Under the pieces are notes generated by a model. It worked only from the letters and a program-made list of their open reading frames with translations. It was not told the origin of the DNA and did not search any database. From assembly GCA_016860845.1 (NCBI GenBank), contig BOKF01000018.1, forward strand, positions 62,001-126,000: a stretch of 64,000 bases of DNA, written 5' to 3'. A program made the position numbers and the translations under genes. Source of the stretch: Chloroflexota bacterium (GTDB taxonomy: Bacteria > Chloroflexota > Anaerolineae > 4572-78 > J111). Shown piece after piece: positions 52,285 to 60,382 of this stretch (positions within the stretch are counted from its first letter, which is position 1; each line of letters opens with the position of its first letter).

Positions 52285-52340
52285 TTCTAACTTTTTTCTT
52301 ACTATCTTCTCATGGCTTTATTATAAAAACCTGTTATATT
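52285..52340 (+). promoter_or_regulatory. Direct-repeat promoter, TTCTAAC type (for the second polysaccharide block)
   Basis: TTCTAAC (52285), TTCTTAC (52296), TTCTCAT (52307), TTATTAT (52318) on an 11-bp pitch; TGT precedes the -10 TATATT (52335-52340). The first repeat is 50 bp before the -10. The predicted start point (about 52347) falls on the ATG of the next gene. Confidence 0.65.
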
Positions 52341-52347
52341 CCTAACT

Positions 52348-53862
52348 ATGAAAAAGGAACACTGGTTACCATATTTGGTGGGGACAGCCATGCTGCTGTT
52401 GATCGTAGGTGTTAGCCCCAGGATGGTAGTAGCGCAGCAGTCCCGATGGTCGCCTGCGGAGCGCATTCCAGATTTTGAAGCCGGAACCTGGCCGCCTATT
52501 ATGGTCGCCGACCAAAATCGTACTGTACATGCCTTTTCCTCACAATGGCTTGGCGGGGATGACGATGAGACAGTGCGAGCGATTATGTACAATAAGTGGA
52601 CTCTGGAACAGGGGTGGTCTGCCCCTGTAGATATTATGTTATCCCCCTTCAAAAATGACGCTCGTCTGACCGGGGTTTTTCTGGATCAAACTGGCATAAT
52701 CCATCTCACTTTTTTTGGGGGCGACGGCACGGAGGCGTACATCTATTACACAAAGGTACTGGCCCGGGATGCGGGCCGGGCCGGAGCCTGGTCAACGCCT
52801 TTCTCCGTGGATGTGGCAGGTGATCCCGAATTGGCAAGTGTAATCGGCGATGATAAGGGCAATCTGGCTATTATCTACAGCGGCACCCAAGAAGGTTATG
52901 GCCTTTACACGATCTATTCTGCAGATGGAGGAGATACATGGACAGACCCTGCCTCAACGTTTTTGACTTATAGTGATGAGCTATTTCCCGTTGTCCTCAA
53001 GCTGGCGCCGGGCCAGTCAGGGTTGATTCACGCCATATGGGATGTGAGAAACCCGGAGGGACAGGGTAGGCAAATCAATTATGCCAAATTGGATCTTGTT
53101 AACCAGGAGTGGAGCGAGCCTGTACTCCTGGCGGAAGTGGAAACTGGGTACGGCATTTTGAACCCTGCTGTCATTGAGCATGACGGTGAGGTGTTTGTAG
53201 GTTACAGTGGAATTGTTATCCAGCGCTCTCGGGACGGTGGGCAAACCTGGACAGATCCGGTAAAACCCTTTCGTCATGTGGGTGTGAACGGCATCATGTC
53301 CTTTGTAGAGGATAGTGGTGATAATTTACATTTACTTTGGGCGCAGCGTATTTCCGGTAATCCTGATATTCATGGCACATGGCATAGTGTGTGGCAAGAT
53401 GGTCGTTGGTCTGAGCCGGAAGCAGTGATTTCGGGACCCCAGGTGCCCGACCAGGAAGGCGATAAGGCGTTTGACCCCTTTGAAGTGCGGGCTATAGTGA
53501 GCCAGGGTAATATGCTTTTGGTGACCTGGCGTATGGACCCTGGACTTAACGCCAATGGGGTTTGGTATTCTTACCTCCCCCTTAATGCGGATGAACTGCC
53601 GGTGGTTGAACTGCCTGTAACGCCACCCCAAACTCTACCGCCCACATCCTCCTCTGTGTCTGTGACTATGGTAACGCCACCCAGCCCGACACCAACCTCA
53701 ACGCCTAGGCCTGTTTTTACAAATCCATCTTTAAATAGTACTAACGCATCACTGAAAGACAATAACCCAATTATCCCTCTCTTAATTGGCCTTGTGCCCG
53801 TTATCTTACTCATCTCAGCGATCATCCTGCGTTCCTCTTTGGCGAGTCAAAACCGTCGCTGA
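52348..53862 (+). CDS. Membrane-anchored BNR/sialidase-fold protein
   Basis: 504-aa exported protein with signal LPYLVGTAMLLLIVGVSP and a C-terminal anchor helix (IIPLLIGLVPVILLISAIIL) followed by basic residues. The body is a sialidase-like propeller with Asp-box motifs (YSADGGDTWTDP and RSRDGGQTWTDP). The arginine triad and Tyr/Glu nucleophile of true sialidases are not evident, so enzyme activity is doubtful. A Pro/Thr linker precedes the anchor. The ATG has no ribosome site and lies at the predicted transcription start, suggesting leaderless translation. It heads the block that includes wzt and wzm. Confidence 0.8.
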   Translation: MKKEHWLPYLVGTAMLLLIVGVSPRMVVAQQSRWSPAERIPDFEAGTWPPIMVADQNRTVHAFSSQWLGGDDDETVRAIMYNKWTLEQGWSAPVDIMLSPFKNDARLTGVFLDQTGIIHLTFFGGDGTEAYIYYTKVLARDAGRAGAWSTPFSVDVAGDPELASVIGDDKGNLAIIYSGTQEGYGLYTIYSADGGDTWTDPASTFLTYSDELFPVVLKLAPGQSGLIHAIWDVRNPEGQGRQINYAKLDLVNQEWSEPVLLAEVETGYGILNPAVIEHDGEVFVGYSGIVIQRSRDGGQTWTDPVKPFRHVGVNGIMSFVEDSGDNLHLLWAQRISGNPDIHGTWHSVWQDGRWSEPEAVISGPQVPDQEGDKAFDPFEVRAIVSQGNMLLVTWRMDPGLNANGVWYSYLPLNADELPVVELPVTPPQTLPPTSSSVSVTMVTPPSPTPTSTPRPVFTNPSLNSTNASLKDNNPIIPLLIGLVPVILLISAIILRSSLASQNRR

Positions 53863-53893
53863 AATCGCTGATCTCAACCTGGGGATTAAATCA

Positions 53894-55210
53894 ATGAAAT
53901 CAACTGTACACTTTGAACATGTGTCTAAGAAATATCAGTTAGGCTTAACCAGAACAAGTTTGCCCAGCGTCGTATCCGGCTGGGTTAGAAACTCACTTCA
54001 GGGTGGCTCTCGTCAGCTCAACAAAGATAAAACCTTTTGGGCGCTTCGTGATGTCAGCTTTGAGTTAAAACAAGGCGAGTCTTTGGCCCTGGTCGGGTCT
54101 AATGGGGCTGGCAAGACCACCATTCTAAAGCTATTGGCCAATATCACCAAGCCGACCTCGGGCAAGATCGAAGCCAATGGACAGCTTTCGGCCCTGATTG
54201 AACTGGGGGCCGGGTTTCATCCAGACCTGACGGGCCGTGAAAATATTTATCTGAATGGGACTATTCTGGGACTCAGCCGCAAACAAGTTGCCGACCGCTT
54301 TGATGAGATTGTCGAGTTTTCTGAATTGGGAGATTTCATTGATACCCCGGTAAAACGATACTCATCGGGTATGACGGTGAGACTCGGTTTTGCCGTGGCC
54401 TCTTGTATGGAGCCTCAAATTTTGCTGGTTGATGAGGTTCTGGCTGTTGGCGATGCCTCTTTCCAGCAGAAGTGCATGAGCCGAATTCGTTCCTTAATTA
54501 GTAATGGTACCAGTATTATCTTTGTGTCGCACAATTTTTATTTGGTTCAGGCTGTTTGCAGCTCTGCTCTTTATCTTGAAAAAGGCCAAGTCAAATTCCG
54601 AGGTGAAACAAACGAGGTTATTGAACGGTACGAGCATGATCTACATCAAGCCCGCGCTCTAAAATTTGAAAGCCCGGACCATAAGCCAGGAGACGATGAG
54701 GCCAGCGACCTGGAGATAACCAAAGTGGAAGTGTCGGACCCTGGCGGAACAGTACTTGAGAATTTGCCCAATAAACAACCGGCTCAAATTCAAATTCATT
54801 ATAACGCCTACAAGCCAATGGGTAAGGCGCATGTTTCAGTCTTCATTCGGCGTTCTGACGGGTTAACTGTTTGCATGATGCGGACTAAATTGGATGATTA
54901 TGAAGTATACCTGGAACAAGGGCAAGGAATTATTTCTTTACATTTGGAGCCGCTTCAACTGACAACGGGCACCTACTTTGCCGAGGCTTGGTTCTTGAAT
55001 GAGAGCGACTCAATGGCTATCATCCCCAAGGGCGGGCGGTCCGCTTGGTTCTCAGTAAAAGGATCGGCCCTGAGTTATGCGGATGATAGTGGGATTTTTG
55101 AACCGAATACCAGGTGGAGTCATCATTTTGATCTTTTGACCAGCTCCAACGGTAGTGGCTTTAAGAAACATACTTCTAATTCAGCTCAAATAGAGTTGCG
55201 CCAGGACTGA
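53894..55210 (+). CDS. wzt: Polysaccharide ABC exporter ATPase with carbohydrate-binding C-terminus
   Basis: 438-aa ATPase of the Wzt/TagH class that drives export of a finished glycan across the cytoplasmic membrane. It has Walker A GSNGAGKTTILKL, signature YSSGMTVRLGFA, Walker B ILLVDEVLAVGD and the H-loop FVSHNF. After about residue 265 a Wzt C-terminal beta-sandwich domain follows (LEITKVEVSDPGG, FEPNTRWSHHF), which in homologues reads the modified end of the glycan. The ATG at 53894 (MKSTVHFEHVSKKY) is used; the frame opens earlier at 53786 inside the previous gene. The permease follows after 27 nt. Confidence 0.93.
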   Translation: MKSTVHFEHVSKKYQLGLTRTSLPSVVSGWVRNSLQGGSRQLNKDKTFWALRDVSFELKQGESLALVGSNGAGKTTILKLLANITKPTSGKIEANGQLSALIELGAGFHPDLTGRENIYLNGTILGLSRKQVADRFDEIVEFSELGDFIDTPVKRYSSGMTVRLGFAVASCMEPQILLVDEVLAVGDASFQQKCMSRIRSLISNGTSIIFVSHNFYLVQAVCSSALYLEKGQVKFRGETNEVIERYEHDLHQARALKFESPDHKPGDDEASDLEITKVEVSDPGGTVLENLPNKQPAQIQIHYNAYKPMGKAHVSVFIRRSDGLTVCMMRTKLDDYEVYLEQGQGIISLHLEPLQLTTGTYFAEAWFLNESDSMAIIPKGGRSAWFSVKGSALSYADDSGIFEPNTRWSHHFDLLTSSNGSGFKKHTSNSAQIELRQD

Positions 55211-55237
55211 TGGAACAAGTATGGGAGAGAATTTAAC

Positions 55238-56020
55238 ATGCTAAGTTATACAGGTGATTTATATAAAGCCCGAGATTTATTATGGGCTTGGACTAGCCGA
55301 AACATCCGGGCGCGCTATCAACAATCATCGCTTGGCTGGCTGTGGGCTGTCATTCAGCCGGCCGCGCAGGTAGCTATTTTTTCGCTAATTTTCACCCTAT
55401 TTGTCCCGGTGGATACGGGAAATATTCCTTATCCCGTCTTCTCTTTTGTGGCTGTAGTACCATGGACATTGTTGTCTGCGTCGCTTAGTGATATGTCACA
55501 GTCGCTTGTGGTCAATATGGGCCTGGTTACCAAAATCTATTTTCCCCGCGAAATTTTGCCTATTGCGGCCATGCTGGCCCGGCTGATGGATTTTGGAGTG
55601 TCAGTCGGCTTATTGCTAATCTTGATGTTATTTTATCAGGTATCACTTGTTCCGGCCGGTTTGCTGTTCCTGCCACTCATCCTGGTCATTCAGCTTACCT
55701 TAATCTTGGGATTGGGTTTAGCCAGCGCCGCCGGAAATGTATTTTTCCGGGATGTTCAATCTTTACTAGCCCTGACTCTCCAGGTTTGGTTTTATGCCTC
55801 GCCGATTATCTATCCGGTTACAATGGTTCCGGAGTATTTACGACAGTATTATTATCTTAATCCGATGGCTGGCGTAATTGAGGCTTATCGTGATGTGCTG
55901 TTGAATGGCCAGGCGCCCGGTGCTTACCTTATTCCTTCTGCCGCCATGTCGCTGGTTATCTTTTTGATCGGCTACTGGTTTTTCAAGCGGGTTGAGTTTC
56001 AATTTGCCGATATTGTGTAG
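55238..56020 (+). CDS. wzm: Polysaccharide ABC exporter permease
   Basis: 260-aa ABC-2-type permease with six predicted helices, partner of the upstream ATPase. Family marks are the N-terminal LLWAWTSRNIRARYQQSSLGWLW amphipathic start and the central RDVQSLLALTLQVWFYASPIIYPV segment with NPMAGVIEAYRDVLL. It exports a lipid-linked polymer from the cytoplasmic to the outer face. This indicates an ABC-dependent rather than Wzx/Wzy route for at least one glycan here. Confidence 0.93.
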   Translation: MLSYTGDLYKARDLLWAWTSRNIRARYQQSSLGWLWAVIQPAAQVAIFSLIFTLFVPVDTGNIPYPVFSFVAVVPWTLLSASLSDMSQSLVVNMGLVTKIYFPREILPIAAMLARLMDFGVSVGLLLILMLFYQVSLVPAGLLFLPLILVIQLTLILGLGLASAAGNVFFRDVQSLLALTLQVWFYASPIIYPVTMVPEYLRQYYYLNPMAGVIEAYRDVLLNGQAPGAYLIPSAAMSLVIFLIGYWFFKRVEFQFADIV

Positions 56021-56029
56021 GAGAAATGG

Positions 56030-57427
56030 ATGAGTACTCCTAAAGTCAGCGTTATTATTCCTACCTATAAAGGGGCCGATTTTTTAGGCGAGGCGATCCA
56101 AAGTGTCTTGGGGCAGACGTATCCAGACGTTGAGCTAATTATTGTTGACGATGCTTCGCCAGACCACACGGCCGAGGTTGTGAGGCAATTTGACGATCCG
56201 CGCCTGACTTACATCGTCCACCCGGAAAATCGGGGGGCGGATGTGGCCAGGCACACCGCCTTACAAGCCTCCTCTGGTGAGCTTGTTGCCTTTTTGGATC
56301 AAGATGATTTCTTTCACCCGGAAAAACTTCAGGCCCATGTTGTTTTCTTTGAGAGTCACCCTGACGTTGGCTTTACCTATAATGCTCGCTTTGAGTTAAA
56401 CTATTCCGCAACGACGATTCGTGATCTATGGCGACCGCCGCATAACATTTCATTGGCAGACCTGGTGCTCTGGTTTCCTCTTGCGCCCAGCGATGTGGTG
56501 CTTAGGCGAAAGTGGGCGCAGCAGATGGACCTGATTGGCGGTCGTCGTGGGGCAGAAATTGCCCACTTTGGCCGGCTATTTCTGGCGGGCTGCAAATTTG
56601 CTTACGTGGACCGTGCCCTTAATTATCGCCGCTACCACTCCGGCCGGGTCGTCAAAGATTTGGCTGGCGCTTGTCAGTCCGAGCTAAATAATCAGGTTAA
56701 AGTCTTTACAGACCCTCATTGCCCTCCTGAGCTATTGGCCCTGCGTCACATAGCGCATGCAAACCTCTATATGTATTGGGCCTATCTCGCGTTTGCCCAG
56801 GACGAAACCGGCTTGGGACAGGAATTTCTCCGGCAGGCGGCTCGGCTAAAGCCCTCCATACTTGAGGGTGGGCCGAGTGAAGTGGTGACCCACTTCCTCG
56901 TAAATTGCATTGATGATGAGAGTCAGAACCACGAATCCCTGCTGCAAAAAGTATTCGCCCAGCTTCCCCCGGAAATGGCCCGGCTGTCAGAACAGTATAG
57001 CGGGGCCGTAGCCCAGGGTTACTTATTAAAAGGCGCTCGGGCGGTCATCTGGAATCGGCCCGCAGATGGGCGCAGCCATTTTGAGCGGGCGGCCAGCCTG
57101 GGAGCCCAAGTTGACGAATCTTTCCTGGGCACATTAACTCACCAGTTGCTAAACTATGAGGCAGAATTTGGTACTGAGGCTGCCCAGAATGTTTTTCACG
57201 CTTTAGCCCCTTATCTCGAAAAGTTGGGCGGCCGGGCCAGCGTCCGCCGGTTGAATGGTTCCTACTCAGTCAACCGCGCTTTCCACAGCTATCGGGCTGG
57301 TGAATACGCCGGGGTGCCAACGACGATCTGGCAGGCTATTGCCAGTGATCCCAAGTATCTGACCAATCGCGGGGTGTTATCCATCTTACTTCGCTCGAGT
57401 GTCGGCAGGTGGGCTAAGTTAGGATAA
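56030..57427 (+). CDS. Glycosyltransferase family 2
   Basis: 465-aa GT2 enzyme. The GT-A domain has VSVIIPTYKGADFLGEAI, LIIVDDASPDHT, the DxD-type FLDQDDFFHP and NRGADVARHTAL. After about residue 235 an extra region of about 230 residues, helical and without membrane segments (HFERAASLGAQVDESFLGTL), resembles a tetratricopeptide-like array and may bind partner proteins. The gene begins 9 nt after wzm. Sugar and acceptor unknown. Confidence 0.9.
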   Translation: MSTPKVSVIIPTYKGADFLGEAIQSVLGQTYPDVELIIVDDASPDHTAEVVRQFDDPRLTYIVHPENRGADVARHTALQASSGELVAFLDQDDFFHPEKLQAHVVFFESHPDVGFTYNARFELNYSATTIRDLWRPPHNISLADLVLWFPLAPSDVVLRRKWAQQMDLIGGRRGAEIAHFGRLFLAGCKFAYVDRALNYRRYHSGRVVKDLAGACQSELNNQVKVFTDPHCPPELLALRHIAHANLYMYWAYLAFAQDETGLGQEFLRQAARLKPSILEGGPSEVVTHFLVNCIDDESQNHESLLQKVFAQLPPEMARLSEQYSGAVAQGYLLKGARAVIWNRPADGRSHFERAASLGAQVDESFLGTLTHQLLNYEAEFGTEAAQNVFHALAPYLEKLGGRASVRRLNGSYSVNRAFHSYRAGEYAGVPTTIWQAIASDPKYLTNRGVLSILLRSSVGRWAKLG

Positions 57428-57503
57428 GTTTTGTCAAAAAAGCACAGATCAATCTCCAGTGGGTGGGTTATTCTCAAATTACCTCGCCAAGGGATATCCC
57501 TGA

Positions 57504-58367
57504 ATGGATAAATGTGACAAGCTTAACGTTGTCCTGTTTGCCCTGACCGGCTTTGGCAATACGGTGTTGGAGGCATTGCTCAAGGATGTCAGGGTCAACG
57601 TAACAGCGGTTTTCACAGTTAAGTACGACCACCCCTTCCCCTACTATGAGGAGCAGCACCTGCTCGAGTTATGCCACGAGCGGCAGGTGACTTGTTACTA
57701 TGGCGTACAGGTACGTAGCGACGAAGGTATCGCCCTTTTGCGCCGGCACGCTCCGGATTTGATTGTCGTAGCCACGTTTAAGCAAATTCTGGCGCAGAAT
57801 GTGCTCAGCCTGGCTCGGTTGGGGGTGGTAAACCTCCATCCTTCACTGCTGCCGCGCTATCGTGGCCCTTGTCCAACCCACGCGGCTTTACTCAATGATG
57901 AGGCGGTCGCTGGTGTGACGGCCCATTATGTCACCGAGAAGTTGGATGAAGGTAACATCTTGCTACAAAGGTCAATGGCCATTAATGAAGTGGACAACGA
58001 CGGCCAACTCAGGCAGAAACTGGCCAGGTTAGCCGGGGAGATGGTCCCCGAACTCATCGGACTGTTTGCCGGCTTTACCAAGCCGGCTGGCCTGCCCCAG
58101 GACCACAGCCTGGCTACGCTGGCCCCTAGGCCAACAGTCGAAGCTGGATATCTCGAGCTGGCGGCTGACATCCCCACCATCAGCAGGCAGATGAGAGCCT
58201 TCAATCCACTGCCGGGTACCAGTATCCTTGTCGGAGACAGGCGAGTTGTTGTAGATAGGTTCGAACTTTTGCGCGATAGCAGAGCGGATGGGCTTTACGA
58301 AAATGACAAGTTTATCGAGCTGGTTATTGACTCTCAAGCGATCAGATTGTACAAAAAGGCCATTTGA
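57504..58367 (+). CDS. Sugar N-formyltransferase-like enzyme
   Basis: 287-aa protein of the formyl-tetrahydrofolate transferase fold shared by methionyl-tRNA and amino-sugar formyltransferases. The catalytic triad is visible: Asn110 and His112 in NLHPSLLPRYRGP and Asp148 in EKLDEGNILLQ. Residues about 210-287 form a small C-terminal domain. Because the WecE aminotransferase, which makes a 4-amino sugar, is two genes downstream, I infer that the substrate is a nucleotide-linked 4-amino-4,6-dideoxyhexose. A second housekeeping tRNA formyltransferase is unlikely in this setting. Confidence 0.85.
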   Translation: MDKCDKLNVVLFALTGFGNTVLEALLKDVRVNVTAVFTVKYDHPFPYYEEQHLLELCHERQVTCYYGVQVRSDEGIALLRRHAPDLIVVATFKQILAQNVLSLARLGVVNLHPSLLPRYRGPCPTHAALLNDEAVAGVTAHYVTEKLDEGNILLQRSMAINEVDNDGQLRQKLARLAGEMVPELIGLFAGFTKPAGLPQDHSLATLAPRPTVEAGYLELAADIPTISRQMRAFNPLPGTSILVGDRRVVVDRFELLRDSRADGLYENDKFIELVIDSQAIRLYKKAI

Positions 58368-58413
58368 TCGGGTGTTGGTCAGAAGGTAATATTTTATAGA
58401 AAGGGGGTTGCTG

Positions 58414-59154
58414 ATGAAGAAGGTAGCTGTAATCCAATCGAACTATATCCCCTGGAAGGGATACTTTGATATTATTCACGACGTTGATCTGTTCATCTTT
58501 TATGATGATGTGCAATATACCAAGAATGATTGGCGCAATCGCAATAAAATTAAGACGACGCAAGGTGTACGTTGGTTGACTATTCCAGTCGGTTCTCCAG
58601 AACAAAGGTTGATCTGTGAAGTCGAATTGAATGATATTCATTGGCCCAGAAAACACTGGACCACGATCCAGCAATCTTATTCAAAAGCACCCTATTTCAG
58701 GCAATACCGGGGTTTTTTTGAGAACGTTTATACCCAAACCACATGGACCAATCTATCAGAGTTGAACCAATTTCTCATCAAAACCATCAGTTCAGAGTTT
58801 TTGGGCATTAGAACTGAGTTTAGAGATTCTCGAGAATTTTGTCTTGCCGGTGAGAAAGGCGATCGCCTGCTCGACTTATTGCAGCAAGCGGCGGCAACCC
58901 TGTATGTATCTGGCCCCTTGGCCAAAGATTATCTAAATGAACAAAAGTTCGTGGATGCCGGAATTAAACTGGTTTACAAAGACTATTCAGGCTACCCTCC
59001 ATATCCACAAACCATTCCCCCGTTCGAGCATCAGGTGTCGGTCCTGGATGTGCTCTTCAACTGCGGGCCAGAAGCGCCTCATTATATTTGGGGCTGGCGT
59101 GAAGGCGCTCAGGCTGCGCTAAAACACGATGTCTTAAAAGGGAGCGACTTATGA
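58414..59154 (+). CDS. WbqC-family protein
   Basis: 246-aa protein of the WbqC family, found in many O-antigen and surface-glycan clusters, with no established reaction. Typical stretches are VAVIQSNYIPWKGYFDII, FYDDVQYTKNDWRNRNKIK and the C-terminal EHQVSVLDVLFNCGPEAP. No signal or membrane helix. AAGGGGG (58401-58407) is 6 nt before the ATG at 58414, preferred over the TTG at 58408. It overlaps wecE by 4 nt, so the two products are coupled and may act in one step of 4-amino-sugar chemistry. Confidence 0.9.
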   Translation: MKKVAVIQSNYIPWKGYFDIIHDVDLFIFYDDVQYTKNDWRNRNKIKTTQGVRWLTIPVGSPEQRLICEVELNDIHWPRKHWTTIQQSYSKAPYFRQYRGFFENVYTQTTWTNLSELNQFLIKTISSEFLGIRTEFRDSREFCLAGEKGDRLLDLLQQAAATLYVSGPLAKDYLNEQKFVDAGIKLVYKDYSGYPPYPQTIPPFEHQVSVLDVLFNCGPEAPHYIWGWREGAQAALKHDVLKGSDL

Positions 59155-60350
59155 GCAAGAAAAACACTTACGAAATCAATTTTAACCGCCCAACAATTGT
59201 AGGCAAGGAACTATACTATATTTCACAAGCGATCCATGAGGGCTATTCCGCCGGCGATGCCGCCTTTACCAAAAAGTGCCATGCCTACCTGGAGCAGGCG
59301 CTCAACGTGCCCCGGGTGCTGTTAACAACCTCCTGTACTCACGCCCTTGAAATGACCGCTTTGCTCCTGGAAATCCAGCCGGGCGATGAAGTGATTGTGC
59401 CGTCGTTTACCTTTGTCAGCACGGTTAATGCCTTTGTGCTGCGGGGAGCCAAACCGGTGTTTATTGATGTGCGGCCCGACACTTTAAATTTGGATGAAAC
59501 CAAGCTGGAGCAGCTAATCACCGAGCGGACCAGGGCCATTGTACCGGTCCATTACGCCGGAGTGGGGTGTGAAATGGACGCAATTGGGGCCATTGCAGCC
59601 AAATACAACACCTCCCTCGTCGAAGATAATGCTCACGGTTTATTTGGCAAGTATAAAGGGCGCTTTCTGGGCACTTTTGGGGCGTTCGCCACCCAGAGTT
59701 TCCACGAGACCAAGAACTTTATCTGCGGTGAGGGCGGCGCTCTCCTCATCAACGATCCGGCCTTTATTGAGCGGGCCGAAATTATCCGGGAAAAGGGCAC
59801 CAACCGCAGCCGTTTCTTCCGTGGGCAGGTAGACAAGTATACCTGGGTTGACATCGGCTCCAGCTTCCTCCCCTCAGATATTCTGGCGGCCTTCCTGTAT
59901 GCCCAACTGGAAGCCCGCGACGAGATTCAAGCTAAACGGCAGCACATCTGGCACTATTACAATGAACATCTGCAGGAGTGGGCTAGAGAGCAGGGAGTCC
60001 AGCTCCCCACCGTCCCCGCTCACTGCGAGCAGTCATACCATATGTTCTATATGCTCCTCCCCTCCCTGGAACAGCGCCAGGCTTTGATTGACCATCTGAA
60101 GGGCCGCGGCATCCTCAGTGTTTTTCATTACCTGCCGCTGCATCTCTCGGACATGGGCCGAAAATTCGGAGGGAAAGCAGGGGACTGCCCGGTGACGGAG
60201 GAGGTGAGCGACCGCCTGCTCCGGCTGCCTTTCTATAACGACCTCATAGAAGCCGACCAGGCGCGCGTCGTGGAAGCAATTAAGGAATTTGAACCGCCAT
60301 CTCCTCACTTCATCTCACTACCTCTTTCTATTAGTCAGGGCAAGCGTTAG
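59151..60350 (+). CDS. wecE: dTDP-4-amino-4,6-dideoxygalactose transaminase
   Basis: 399-aa PLP-dependent sugar aminotransferase of the DegT/DnrJ/EryC1/StrS family. PLP Lys188 lies in SFHETKNFICGEGG; VIVPSFTFVST and VEDNAHGLFGKYKG give the ring-stacking and Asp positions; GYSAGDAAFTKKC is characteristic of WecE/RffA. It should convert dTDP-4-keto-6-deoxyglucose to dTDP-4-amino-4,6-dideoxygalactose using glutamate. The dTDP-sugar genes rmlA and rmlB are not in the window. It is coupled to the WbqC gene (ATGA). Confidence 0.92.
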   Translation: MSKKNTYEINFNRPTIVGKELYYISQAIHEGYSAGDAAFTKKCHAYLEQALNVPRVLLTTSCTHALEMTALLLEIQPGDEVIVPSFTFVSTVNAFVLRGAKPVFIDVRPDTLNLDETKLEQLITERTRAIVPVHYAGVGCEMDAIGAIAAKYNTSLVEDNAHGLFGKYKGRFLGTFGAFATQSFHETKNFICGEGGALLINDPAFIERAEIIREKGTNRSRFFRGQVDKYTWVDIGSSFLPSDILAAFLYAQLEARDEIQAKRQHIWHYYNEHLQEWAREQGVQLPTVPAHCEQSYHMFYMLLPSLEQRQALIDHLKGRGILSVFHYLPLHLSDMGRKFGGKAGDCPVTEEVSDRLLRLPFYNDLIEADQARVVEAIKEFEPPSPHFISLPLSISQGKR

Positions 60351-60382
60351 TATGGGCAGAAATAAACCCCAAGGAGGAGATC

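Noticed and set aside
52348..53862. Active sialidase
   Set aside because: Two Asp-boxes are present, but the catalytic arginine triad and Tyr/Glu pair could not be found.
57504..58367. Housekeeping methionyl-tRNA formyltransferase
   Set aside because: Shared fold and triad, but the operon of glycan genes and the adjacent WecE gene favour a sugar substrate.
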